This document shows positions 27,899-37,676 of a DNA stretch of 64,000 bases, one piece after another. A program made the position numbers and the translations under genes. The notes under the pieces are model-generated. The model was given only the letters and a program-made list of their open reading frames with translations. It did no database searches and was not told the DNA's origin. This DNA comes from Sulfurovum sp. (GTDB lineage: Bacteria; Campylobacterota; Campylobacteria; Campylobacterales; Sulfurovaceae). The DNA lies in contig JAMOTA010000054.1 in assembly GCA_027068435.1 (NCBI GenBank), positions 16,335 through 80,334 on the forward strand, read 5' to 3'. Numbering within the stretch: the first letter of the stretch is position 1; the number at the start of each line of letters is the position of its first letter.

Positions 27899-29740
27899 TT
27901 GAAAAATAGTAACTATTCACTCTTTATAAAAATAAATCTACTGATTACAACTATTCTATTTCTCTCTTTTTTACAATATAATAGAGACTATACTATAGGT
28001 GAATTATTAATAGTAGCAATGGGTACAATATCTAGTGCTACAATCTTATATATTTTACTATATATTTTACTTTTTATCTTTTTATTTAGCAAAAAATTCA
28101 TATTATACCTCTCTGCATTTATCTTTACTGCTGTAAATATAATTCTAATTATTGATTTTTTTATATTTAGGCTCTATAAGTTTCATATCAATGCGATGAT
28201 ACTAAATATTCTAACTTCTCCTGATGCTATGGACTCTATACAGCTTGGACTTTTACCTCTACTATTTTTTATAGCTATAATTTTAGGGTTTATAAGTCTT
28301 GAACTATATATTATTAAAAAACTTATAAGTATCAAAGAAAAAAGAAAATATCAACTTAATAAACAGTTAAATAGAGTCATAATTATTCCATTAGTACTTA
28401 TTATTTTTACAGAAAAGATAGGATATGGACTACTCTCTCTCTTTTCAAAAAATGAGACTATTTCAAAATTTAAAGTCATACCACTGTATCAACCCCTAAC
28501 CTTTACTAAAGTAGCAACAAAATATTTTGACTTCAACATAGAGAAAGAGGCAAAAAATATAATAAGAAAAGAAGGGCTACTTAACTACCCTCTATCACCA
28601 TTAAAACTAAAAGAAAACCAACAAAAAATAAATATCTTTATCTTTGCAAGTGATGCTGTAAATTATACTCAAATCAACGCTAAGACTACTCCAAATATAG
28701 AAAATTTTAAAAAAGATGCTATTAGTTTTCAGCATCACTATAGTGGAGGAAATGCTACAAGATTTGGTATTTTTTCACTAATGTATGGTCTTAACTCAAC
28801 CTATTGGTTCTCTTTTTTAAATGCTAATAGAGGTCCTGTTCTTTTTGATGTACTTAATGAACTAAATTACAATATTAGCATTATCTCCTCAACTAATACC
28901 AACTGGCCAGAATTTAGAAGAACTTGTTATGTTGATATACAAAATAGCATTCAAGATGATGCAGAAGGTAAACCATGGGAAAAAGATAAGCAGAGCAAAG
29001 AGAGATTTATATCTAAAGTAAATGGGTACAGTACAAAAGAACCTATATTCTCTTTTGTATTTCTTGACTCTCCTCATGGCTACTCCTCTCCAAAAGATTT
29101 CAATCCATTTAATGCAGAGGACAAAGAAATTAATTATCTCACTGTAGATAATAAAGGCAGAGATATAAAGACACTTTTTGCTCAATATAAAAATGCCGTA
29201 GCTTATAATGATAAACTATTTGGAGAAATGATAAACAAACTTAAAGAGAGAGAACTCTATGATAACTCACTAATTATCTACACTTCTGACCATGGTCAAG
29301 AGTTCTATGAGTATGGTTCATTTGGTCACAATTCCTCTTTTTCAACAGCACAAACCGTTACCCCTATGATTATCAAATTACCAAATAATCTAAAAGGTCA
29401 GTTAGAATTACCTGCTAAATTTCCAAACATTCTCACTAGCCACAATGATATAGTACCAACACTACTAACACTTTTAGGAGTAAAAAACTCAACTAATGAC
29501 TATAGTAATGGTTATAATATTTTTGATAGAAAATTTAATAGAACATCTATTTTTTGTGCTAATTGGAACCATAATGCTATTATTGACAAAAAATACTCTT
29601 ATATCTTTTCAAACCTTCCAAACAAAATGTTTAAAAGTAAAATTAAAGAGAATAGTAACTACAAAACAGTTAAAAATATAGAGATAAATAGTACAAAGAT
29701 TCTAAAAGTGATGAATGAAAATAAAAGGTTCTTAAAGTAA
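27899..29740 (+). CDS. YejM-like/DUF3413 inner-membrane sulfatase-family protein
   Basis: Multi-TM N-terminus; 'SGGNATRFGIFSLMYGLN', 'IIYTSDHGQEFYEYGSFGHNSSFS'. TTG start. Confidence 0.8.
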   Translation: MKNSNYSLFIKINLLITTILFLSFLQYNRDYTIGELLIVAMGTISSATILYILLYILLFIFLFSKKFILYLSAFIFTAVNIILIIDFFIFRLYKFHINAMILNILTSPDAMDSIQLGLLPLLFFIAIILGFISLELYIIKKLISIKEKRKYQLNKQLNRVIIIPLVLIIFTEKIGYGLLSLFSKNETISKFKVIPLYQPLTFTKVATKYFDFNIEKEAKNIIRKEGLLNYPLSPLKLKENQQKINIFIFASDAVNYTQINAKTTPNIENFKKDAISFQHHYSGGNATRFGIFSLMYGLNSTYWFSFLNANRGPVLFDVLNELNYNISIISSTNTNWPEFRRTCYVDIQNSIQDDAEGKPWEKDKQSKERFISKVNGYSTKEPIFSFVFLDSPHGYSSPKDFNPFNAEDKEINYLTVDNKGRDIKTLFAQYKNAVAYNDKLFGEMINKLKERELYDNSLIIYTSDHGQEFYEYGSFGHNSSFSTAQTVTPMIIKLPNNLKGQLELPAKFPNILTSHNDIVPTLLTLLGVKNSTNDYSNGYNIFDRKFNRTSIFCANWNHNAIIDKKYSYIFSNLPNKMFKSKIKENSNYKTVKNIEINSTKILKVMNENKRFLK

Positions 29741-29911
29741 CATAGACCCTAAATTTTTACAGATACAGAGTTTTGAAATATCTTCTTAAAAGTAGCATAA
29801 GATAATCTTTACTCTCTATTTTATAAAATATTACTTTATTTGTAAAAACTATCAAATTTTATTGTTAAGATAAGTATAGACTTGTGTATGAAATAAAAGT
29901 ATAATCTCATT

Positions 29912-32413
29912 ATGAAAAATCTACCTATTACTCACGTTATCCCTGATGTTAAAGAGAAACTCTTAAAGTATAATAGACTTGTACTTCAAGCTCCACCTGG
30001 GGCTGGGAAGACTACGGCTTTGCCTTTAGCTTTACTTGATGAGCCATGGCTTCAAGGTAAAAAGATTATTATGCTTGAACCTCGCCGTTTGGCTGTGAGG
30101 AGTTCTGCTTTTCGCATGGCTGAACTGTTGGGTGAAAAGGTGGGTGAGAGAGTTGGGTACCAAGTGAAGATGGACTCTGTGCAGAGTAAACAGACTCGTA
30201 TTCTCATAGTAACAGAGGGTATCTTGACCCGTAAACTACAAAATGACCCAAGCCTTGAAGAGGTTGCTCTTGTTATCTTCGATGAGTTTCATGAGCGTTC
30301 TTTACATGCTGACCTCTCTCTTGCTTTAGCTTTAGAGTCACAGTCTGTACTTCGTGAGGAACTAAAAATACTTGTTATGTCTGCAACACTCAACACCTCT
30401 GCCATCTCAAAGGTACTACAAGATGCCCCCATCATAAAGAGTGAGGGAAGAGCTTTTCCTGTAGAGTCTGTATTTTTACCTACAAACACTACGCAACCTA
30501 CAAAAAAAGAACTCCCTAGCTACATACATAGGCTCATTATAAACTTACTTGCTACAAAAGAGGGAAACATTTTAGTTTTTCTCTCAGGAGTAAGGGAGAT
30601 AAAAACAATAGAGAAGCTTCTTAAACTAAGTAATGTAAAAGATGTTTACATCTCTACTCTTTATGGAAACTTGAGCAAAGAAGCACAGAGTAGAGCCATA
30701 AAAGCACCCCCACATGGTACACGAAAAGTGGTACTTACTACCAACATAGCCCAAACCTCACTAACCATAGAAGGGATAAAAATAGTCATAGACTCTGGAC
30801 TTCACAATGTCTCTATATTTAGCCCTTTTTCAGGGATGAACAGACTTGAAAGTACCTTTATCTCCCAAGATGCTGCCACACAAAGAGCAGGAAGGGCGGG
30901 TCGTACTTCTACTGGTACAGCTTACCATCTTTGGCATCAGTCTAAAATACTCATAAAACATGACACCCCTGAGATACTCTCATGTGACCTTAGTCAGCTT
31001 TTGCTAGAACTAGCGTTATGGGGTAACGATGACATACATCAGATGACATGGATGGACACACCTCCTAAAAGCACTCTTCTTCATGCAAGAACACTGCTTC
31101 AAGAGCTGGGTGCGTTAAACAAAGAGGGGAGCATTACAGCTCATGGAAAAGCTATGGCAAAGTACCCCATGCACCCAAGACTTGCACACATGATGCTCAA
31201 AGCAAAAGAGTTAAACCTTAGCTATGAAGCTTCACTTCTTTGTGTTCTCATAAATGAAAAAGATATTTATACTCATGCCTTTAACTCTTCGGACTTACGT
31301 GAACGTGTAAATGCACTACATGATGTTCAGATGCAAAATGGCATCAACTCTGCATACATTAACCTCAAACAGTGTCAGTATCTGCTTAAAAATGCCAAAC
31401 GCATACACAAGCAACAAAAAGCTACCGTAGATGTAGAGATGTTAGGGGTACTTCTTGCTTTTGCTTACCCAGACCGTATTGCTAAACTGCGTGGTGACAA
31501 AAACAGTACCTACCTCCTTGCCAATGGTAAGGGTGCTGTACTGCACTCACAAGATGAACTCTATAACAGAGGTTTTTTAGTCATAGCCGATGTAGATGCT
31601 AAACATACCAACGCAAGCATATATAAAGCCATAGCCCTCTCTCATACACAGATAGAGGAGTATCTCTTTGAACAGTTAGTCGTACATGAAGATGTCACAT
31701 GGAATGAAGAACAAGAGCGTGTAGAGTCTCTTAAAATTACAAAACTTGGAGCCATAACACTCAAAGAAGTTCAAAGTAAAGATGCTTCTGAAGCGTTGGT
31801 TTTAGAGGTACTTCTTGAGGAGTTAGAGGCGTTAGGGTTAGAGACATTAAACTGGGCTACAGAAGCACTAGCACTAAGAGATAGAGTTTGCTTTGTAAGA
31901 GAGTATGAACAGAAACATCCCATAGACTTTCCTGACTTTTCACAGAACTACCTCTTGGAGAACATGGAGGAGTGGTTAGCACCCTACATGAGTAACATGC
32001 GTACACTTAGAGCATTGAAGGGACTAGATTTGTACAACATACTTCTAGGGCTTATGACTTTTGAACAGAGACAAGCCCTAGATAGACTTGCTCCACAAAA
32101 GGTTAAAGTAGCTTCAGGCTCGAACATAACCATAAACTACGAAAACATAAAACAGCCCATCTTAGCGGTACGACTTCAAGAGATGTTTGGAACAAAAAGT
32201 ACACCAACTGTACTAAATGGCGAGGTAAAACTCATGCTACACCTACTCTCTCCTGCTTCGCGTCCCATACAGATGACAAAAGACTTAGAGAGCTTCTGGG
32301 CAAATACTTATGATGAAGTAAAAAAAGAGTTAAGAGGGAAGTATAAAAAGCATTATTGGCCAGATAACCCCTTAGAAGCAGAGGCTACTAGTCGGACAAA
32401 GAGATTTATGTAA
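29912..32413 (+). CDS. hrpB: ATP-dependent helicase HrpB
   Basis: 'LQAPPGAGKTTALPLAL', 'IFDEFHERSLHADLSLAL', 'QRAGRAGRTSTGTAYHLW', C-terminal 'KKHYWPDNPLEAEATSRTKRF'. Confidence 0.95.
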   Translation: MKNLPITHVIPDVKEKLLKYNRLVLQAPPGAGKTTALPLALLDEPWLQGKKIIMLEPRRLAVRSSAFRMAELLGEKVGERVGYQVKMDSVQSKQTRILIVTEGILTRKLQNDPSLEEVALVIFDEFHERSLHADLSLALALESQSVLREELKILVMSATLNTSAISKVLQDAPIIKSEGRAFPVESVFLPTNTTQPTKKELPSYIHRLIINLLATKEGNILVFLSGVREIKTIEKLLKLSNVKDVYISTLYGNLSKEAQSRAIKAPPHGTRKVVLTTNIAQTSLTIEGIKIVIDSGLHNVSIFSPFSGMNRLESTFISQDAATQRAGRAGRTSTGTAYHLWHQSKILIKHDTPEILSCDLSQLLLELALWGNDDIHQMTWMDTPPKSTLLHARTLLQELGALNKEGSITAHGKAMAKYPMHPRLAHMMLKAKELNLSYEASLLCVLINEKDIYTHAFNSSDLRERVNALHDVQMQNGINSAYINLKQCQYLLKNAKRIHKQQKATVDVEMLGVLLAFAYPDRIAKLRGDKNSTYLLANGKGAVLHSQDELYNRGFLVIADVDAKHTNASIYKAIALSHTQIEEYLFEQLVVHEDVTWNEEQERVESLKITKLGAITLKEVQSKDASEALVLEVLLEELEALGLETLNWATEALALRDRVCFVREYEQKHPIDFPDFSQNYLLENMEEWLAPYMSNMRTLRALKGLDLYNILLGLMTFEQRQALDRLAPQKVKVASGSNITINYENIKQPILAVRLQEMFGTKSTPTVLNGEVKLMLHLLSPASRPIQMTKDLESFWANTYDEVKKELRGKYKKHYWPDNPLEAEATSRTKRFM

Positions 32414-32415
32414 GG

Positions 32416-33096
32416 TTAAAGGGTAGTTGTTACCTTTAACATCTCGTTTGCTCCTTTTTGAAACTCATACCCTGTCTTTACGATGGAAGTTTCATAACCA
32501 AGGTTTTCAAGTGCTTTTCTGACACCATCTACATGGGGTGACCGCTCCCCTTTTAAGTTTACCAATGGAAAGACTCTTACCTCTTTGGCTACTCTTAGCA
32601 TCTCTATAAGTGACACTATGTGAAAGGTTTCATCTAGCTGTTCGCTATAGAGAAAGAGAAAATGTGAACTAAGTGCAAGGTCAAACTCTTTCTCTTTAAA
32701 AGGGAGGTTTGGTAACTCAGCAGTCACATACCTACCCTCTTCTTTTCCTTCGTTGTAGTCTATGAGAAACTCTGTCATCGCTTCTATACGCATCTCGTAC
32801 AACATACCTGTAGAGGTAATGCTATGCCATACAAAATCTTCTTTATTTTTTACCACTTGCTCCATGACCTCTTCTGTGACATCATCTATGCGTTGCATAA
32901 TCTCTTGTTTACTATAGGCATAAAGAGGGTCAACAGAGACTACTTTGCCATCGTGCAAATCTACTTCCGTGTTAAAACTTGCAGGTCCATCACCACAACC
33001 TAATATCTTTGAATTTAAGTTATCACTTGTGAGTAAAAACATCGCTACATACTCTGTTAAGTTTCGTCCCCAAGGTACTATATTCTCTAATTCCAT
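32416..33096 (-). CDS. SAM-dependent methyltransferase-like protein
   Basis: 'ILGCGDGPASFNTEV', 'VVSVDPLYAYS', 'FDLALSSHFLFLYSEQL'. Confidence 0.7.
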   Translation of the reverse strand: MELENIVPWGRNLTEYVAMFLLTSDNLNSKILGCGDGPASFNTEVDLHDGKVVSVDPLYAYSKQEIMQRIDDVTEEVMEQVVKNKEDFVWHSITSTGMLYEMRIEAMTEFLIDYNEGKEEGRYVTAELPNLPFKEKEFDLALSSHFLFLYSEQLDETFHIVSLIEMLRVAKEVRVFPLVNLKGERSPHVDGVRKALENLGYETSIVKTGYEFQKGANEMLKVTTTL

Positions 33097-33264
33097 TTGC
33101 TTCTCCCATAATATTTTATGAGATTATATCAAGCTTATGTAGAAAGTAACTAAAGATAGCCTCTTATCTTCTTGATTTTTATTACTACTCTAAGATACTA
33201 TAAGCAGTAAATTTGATAAAATACTTCTAATAAAAAAGTATCAATATAAAAAGGTTTAATTAGT

Positions 33265-35511
33265 ATGAGTGAAAGCAAAGATTTTTTACGGACAATAGTT
33301 GAGGCAGACTTAAAATCAGGTAAGTATAAAGAGGTTACAACAAGATTTCCTCCTGAGCCAAACGGCTTCCCTCACATAGGGCATGCTAAGTCTATCTGTA
33401 TAAACTTTGGTATTGCCAATGACTACAATGGTCACTGTAACCTTAGAATGGATGATACAAACCCAACAAAAGAAGATACTAAGTATGTTGAAGCACTTAA
33501 AGATGCAGTAGAGTGGCTTGGGTTTGAGTGGGACAAGAGTGTACGTTACACTTCTGATTATTTTCCAAAAATCCATGAGTATGCTATAGCACTCATAAAG
33601 ATGGGTAAAGCGTATGTAGATAGTACCAACGAAGAGGAGATGCGTGAACTTCGTGGAACAGTGACTGAGGCGGGTAAAAGAAGCAAGTATGCTAACAGAA
33701 GTGTAGAAGAGAACCTTGAACTTTTTGAGAAGATGAAAAATGGCGAGTTTAAAGATGGCGAGCATGTACTTCGTGCCAAAATAGACATGAGTGCGGCTAA
33801 CATGAAAATGCGTGACCCACTACTCTACCGCATCAAACATGCACACCACTTTAGAGCTGGTGACGAGTGGGCTATCTACCCGATGTATGACTTTGCTCAC
33901 TGTCTCTCTGACTACATAGAGGGCGTTACTCACTCCATCTGTACGCTAGAGTTTGAAAACAACCGTGACATTTACAACTGGGTACTTGATACCTTAGGCT
34001 TAACATCTCCACGACCTTACCAACATGAGTTTGCACGATTAGGTATTAACTACACGGTTATGAGTAAAAGAAAGCTTTTAGAGCTGGTAGAGGGTGGTCA
34101 AGTAAACGGATGGGATGACCCTCGTCTGCCAACTATAGCAGGGTACAAAAGAAGAGGATACACAGCAGAGTCTATTTTAAACTTCTGTGACGGCATAGGT
34201 ATAGCAAAAGCCAACTCTATGGTAGATGTTGCACAGCTAGAGTTTAGCATAAGAGATGACTTAAACAAAAAAGTACCACGAGTTATGTGTGTACTTGACC
34301 CTCTCAAAGTCACCATAGTAAACTACGAAGGTTCAGAAGAGATAGAAGCATCTTACTACCCACATGATGTACCTAAAGAGGGTTCAAGAAAACTCCCTTT
34401 TGCTAAAGAGATTTACATCGACGGAGCTGATTTTGAGGAGAACCCTCCAAAAGGCTACTTCCGTCTTACACCTGAACAAGCAGTAAGACTAAAGTACGCT
34501 TATATCATCAAATGTAAAGAGATAATAAAAGATACTAATGGCAATATAGTAGAGATAAAAGCAGAGTACTACCCCAACTCTAAAAGTGGAGAAGACAGCA
34601 GTGGCATAAAAGTAAAAAGTGCCATCCAATGGGTAGAATCAACCCAAGCTAAAAAGATAGAAGTAAGAGTCTATGACAGACTCTTTAAAACAGAAGCACC
34701 AGAGGGAGTAGAAGATTTAAACCCTAACTCTTTACAAGTCATTAAAAATGCTTTGATAGAACCTGCTGTTATTAACCAAAAACCTGACGTACGTTTTCAG
34801 TTTGAAAGAGAGGGTTACTTCTACGCTGACCCTATAGACTACACAGATGAAAACCCAGTATTTAATAAGATAGTAGGACTTAAAGAGTCATCATCTAAAA
34901 AGAAAAAAGCACCTAAACCTGCACCAAAAGCAGAAGCTAAAAAAGTGCAAATAGATGGCGAAGTGGTAGCTATGAGTAAAGAAGAACAAGCACTATTTGA
35001 CAAATACACTCAACTAGGACTAAACAGCGAAGTGGCAAACACTCTAGCTCGTGATGCAAAGCTATCACACTTTTTTGAAGAGGCTCTACTTACACGCAAC
35101 AGCCCTGTAAATATTGCCAATATAGTAACAAACGATGTAGCTAGAGAGCTAAAACAAAAAGAGATAAATGAGTTAAAATTTTCAGCTAAGCAGATAGCTG
35201 AACTTGTAGAAATGGTAGATAATGAACTCATCTCAAGTAAAATTGCCAAGCAAGTATTTGAAGAGATGAACAAAAACGGAGCAAACCCAAAAGAGATAGT
35301 AGAAAGCAAAGGGCTAATACAGATAAGTGACCCAGCTATTATCTTACCTCTCATAGAAGAGATCATTGCAAAAAACCCTGAAAATGTAGAAAAATTTAAA
35401 GCAGGAAATACAAAACTACTTGGCTTCTTCGTAGGACAGGTTTTGAAGGCTACGAGAGGAAAAGGGAATCCTAAGGTTGTGAATGAGTTGGTGGCTAGGG
35501 AGTTGAATTAA
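33265..35511 (+). CDS. glnS: Glutaminyl-tRNA synthetase with C-terminal GatB/YqeY-like tail
   Basis: 'RFPPEPNGFPHIGHAKSICINF', 'YTVMSKRKL', 'WDDPRLPTIAGYKRRGYT'. Lys/Ala/Pro linker, then YqeY-like tail 'KQVFEEMNKNGANPKEIVESKGL...LGFFVGQVLKATRGKGNPKVVNELV'. Confidence 0.95.
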   Translation: MSESKDFLRTIVEADLKSGKYKEVTTRFPPEPNGFPHIGHAKSICINFGIANDYNGHCNLRMDDTNPTKEDTKYVEALKDAVEWLGFEWDKSVRYTSDYFPKIHEYAIALIKMGKAYVDSTNEEEMRELRGTVTEAGKRSKYANRSVEENLELFEKMKNGEFKDGEHVLRAKIDMSAANMKMRDPLLYRIKHAHHFRAGDEWAIYPMYDFAHCLSDYIEGVTHSICTLEFENNRDIYNWVLDTLGLTSPRPYQHEFARLGINYTVMSKRKLLELVEGGQVNGWDDPRLPTIAGYKRRGYTAESILNFCDGIGIAKANSMVDVAQLEFSIRDDLNKKVPRVMCVLDPLKVTIVNYEGSEEIEASYYPHDVPKEGSRKLPFAKEIYIDGADFEENPPKGYFRLTPEQAVRLKYAYIIKCKEIIKDTNGNIVEIKAEYYPNSKSGEDSSGIKVKSAIQWVESTQAKKIEVRVYDRLFKTEAPEGVEDLNPNSLQVIKNALIEPAVINQKPDVRFQFEREGYFYADPIDYTDENPVFNKIVGLKESSSKKKKAPKPAPKAEAKKVQIDGEVVAMSKEEQALFDKYTQLGLNSEVANTLARDAKLSHFFEEALLTRNSPVNIANIVTNDVARELKQKEINELKFSAKQIAELVEMVDNELISSKIAKQVFEEMNKNGANPKEIVESKGLIQISDPAIILPLIEEIIAKNPENVEKFKAGNTKLLGFFVGQVLKATRGKGNPKVVNELVARELN

Positions 35512-36314
35512 TCAACGATAGGATTAATAGTACTAATAAAATCTTGAAATCGTCTTATTTTATCATTATTAGTACAATCTAATATTTTTAAGTGATTTCT
35601 TAAAATAGTTTTATAATGAGAGTTTAGTTTCATATTTTCTAAACTTTCTTGAAAAAACTTAATAAACAGATCTAATTCCTTATAAATCTTTTCTATCTCT
35701 TTATGATAAGCTATTCCACCCATAGTTCTTATTTCAATATGAGCATTACCTCTTCGCTCAATACTCCAAACTCTACCTTTATTATTTTTTAATATTTTAG
35801 CTTCTTCTTCATTTAAACAATTTAATATTTCCATAGGATTCAGACTATACCCATTTCTCTCTCCCCAACTATTTAACAAGTTAGCATCATCACACAATAG
35901 AAGAAGAGCATAAAAATCCATATTTTCTTTATTTTTCATAGAGATATGAATATGAAAGCCTGTATCTTCATTAGTAGTTCCATATTCATCTATAATATAA
36001 GAAATATGACCAATGTAATAACACAAGGTATCATAAGAACAAATTGGTATAGAAATTTCAACTCCAGCATCTGCAAGAGAACTATCGTATTTTAAACATA
36101 AACAATTATGAGAATCATCCTCCGCAGGTACTTCACTAAGATTAATTAAAATATCTGATCCACTTATAGATTTAAGTTCTTCAATAATTTCTTTAGTATT
36201 ATTTCCACTAATGTAAAATTCAAATTCACAACCAAATCTAAGATTATTGGGGAATGAAATAACAGCTCTAGGCAAAACTTGCTCTTTACAAATTATTCGA
36301 GTACTTGTTTTCAT
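35508..36314 (-). CDS. GS-like (COOH-NH2) amidoligase family protein
   Basis: 'LRFGCEFEFYI', 'SLADAGVEISIPI', 'TGFHIHISMKN', 'NAHIEIRTMGGI': amidoligase-type motifs. 5 nt from the GGCT gene. Confidence 0.75.
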   Translation of the reverse strand: MKTSTRIICKEQVLPRAVISFPNNLRFGCEFEFYISGNNTKEIIEELKSISGSDILINLSEVPAEDDSHNCLCLKYDSSLADAGVEISIPICSYDTLCYYIGHISYIIDEYGTTNEDTGFHIHISMKNKENMDFYALLLLCDDANLLNSWGERNGYSLNPMEILNCLNEEEAKILKNNKGRVWSIERRGNAHIEIRTMGGIAYHKEIEKIYKELDLFIKFFQESLENMKLNSHYKTILRNHLKILDCTNNDKIRRFQDFISTINPIVD

Positions 36315-36319
36315 AATAA

Positions 36320-36937
36320 CTATCCAAGTATAGATTGATAATAAGCATTAAAGTCTATATCAATTTTTCTTTTATTTTGAACCCAAGATTTTAAGGGCTT
36401 TTGGTTTAATGGAACCCTAGGGGATGATAATACATATGTTTTTACTTTAATTTTTCGGCTTCGTGTTTGCACAAAAATATTTTCATGTTTAAAGTATATA
36501 GGAGCACATTCAAATTCATCTACTCTTTTTAATATATCTTGGCGTGTTATCTCATATACTTCACCATCAATATTTTGACCATATTGTGCATCATCTATAA
36601 TATATGGATAATCATGATTTTCTTCTTTATACATTGCAAATTTACGCAAAGTTTTAGCTTGACTAATATAATTAGCATCCGATAAAATATCATGATTTTC
36701 AAATCCTTTTTTCAAAGAACCATATACAAATAGATAAGTTTTAAATTGCTCTTCTTTAACAAATTGTCCACGCCCATTTATTGTAATTATACCTTGTTTA
36801 TGTAGACGATGAAGAGCCTTTCTAAAACTATCGACATTTATTTCTTTATCCATTTGAGAGCGTAAATCTTTAAAAGTAATAATTTTATCATCTGAAAATT
36901 TAGAAAGCTTTTTTTTAATTTGATTAGTTAAATTCAT
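36320..36937 (-). CDS. wHTH plus gamma-glutamylcyclotransferase (AIG2/GGCT-like) fusion
   Basis: N-terminal winged-helix-like region (1-60), then 'LFVYGSLKKGFENHDIL' and 'DGEVYEITRQDILKRVDEFE' (GGCT fold). Confidence 0.75.
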   Translation of the reverse strand: MNLTNQIKKKLSKFSDDKIITFKDLRSQMDKEINVDSFRKALHRLHKQGIITINGRGQFVKEEQFKTYLFVYGSLKKGFENHDILSDANYISQAKTLRKFAMYKEENHDYPYIIDDAQYGQNIDGEVYEITRQDILKRVDEFECAPIYFKHENIFVQTRSRKIKVKTYVLSSPRVPLNQKPLKSWVQNKRKIDIDFNAYYQSILG

Positions 36938-37020
36938 AATAAACTATTATACCATATACAAATTGATGTCACGATAAGTTCATAAATATTATTTTTTGAA
37001 AGATTGCATTTGAGAAGACT

Positions 37021-37566
37021 CTACCGAAACCTCTTAAAAACACGTTCAAAGTCTAAATTTACTTTGCATGTTGTCTCTTCAAAACTGTAGCTCTCATTTA
37101 AGAAGTCACCTTGTTTGTCATATTTTGACCCTTCAAGTTTGTAAACTTTGGCTCTTAGGTCGTTAGGATAGACTAAAATATAATAGGTGACTTTCTCTTT
37201 TTCATAAATCTCAAACTTATACTTTTCATCACGTTTGGCTGTTGACTTTAAGATAATCTCTACTACAATTTCAGGAGATTTAGTAAGATAACTTTCGTTT
37301 GTCTCTCCACAAGTTAGAACAATGTCAGGCTTTAAAATAGTGTCATCACTCACTTTATAGTCTATCTCTCCTAGAACCTCACACTGAGTACACTCTTCTA
37401 GTTGATTGTGAAGTTCAGTTATAATAACTGTTGCTAAACTTTGATGTTTTCGCATAGGAGCAGGTGCCATTGCCAAAGGCATACCAGCTATAAGCTCCCA
37501 ATTACCATCCCACTGCTTATAGTCGTCATAAGTATAAAATTCAATTGCTCGTGCTAATGATGGCAT
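37021..37566 (-). CDS. Uma2-family (DUF820) putative endonuclease
   Basis: 'WELIAGMPLAMAPAPMRKHQ', 'LKPDIVLTCGE', 'SPEIVVEIILKSTAKRDEKYKFEIYEKEKVTYYILVYP'. Confidence 0.88.
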   Translation of the reverse strand: MPSLARAIEFYTYDDYKQWDGNWELIAGMPLAMAPAPMRKHQSLATVIITELHNQLEECTQCEVLGEIDYKVSDDTILKPDIVLTCGETNESYLTKSPEIVVEIILKSTAKRDEKYKFEIYEKEKVTYYILVYPNDLRAKVYKLEGSKYDKQGDFLNESYSFEETTCKVNLDFERVFKRFR

Positions 37567-37676
37567 AAATGCTCCTTTAGTCTGTTAGATATATATTTAT
37601 TATAGCAGAGTTTTAAATAATATCTTTGAATTATACAGACTGTTTAAAGTATAATATCCTCATAAAAGGAAACCTA

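Noticed and set aside
37626-37676. N-terminal extension of the glycosyltransferase (TTG start at 37626)
   Set aside because: ATG at 37677 has a nearby AAAGGA and gives the canonical MKKILIIGY start.
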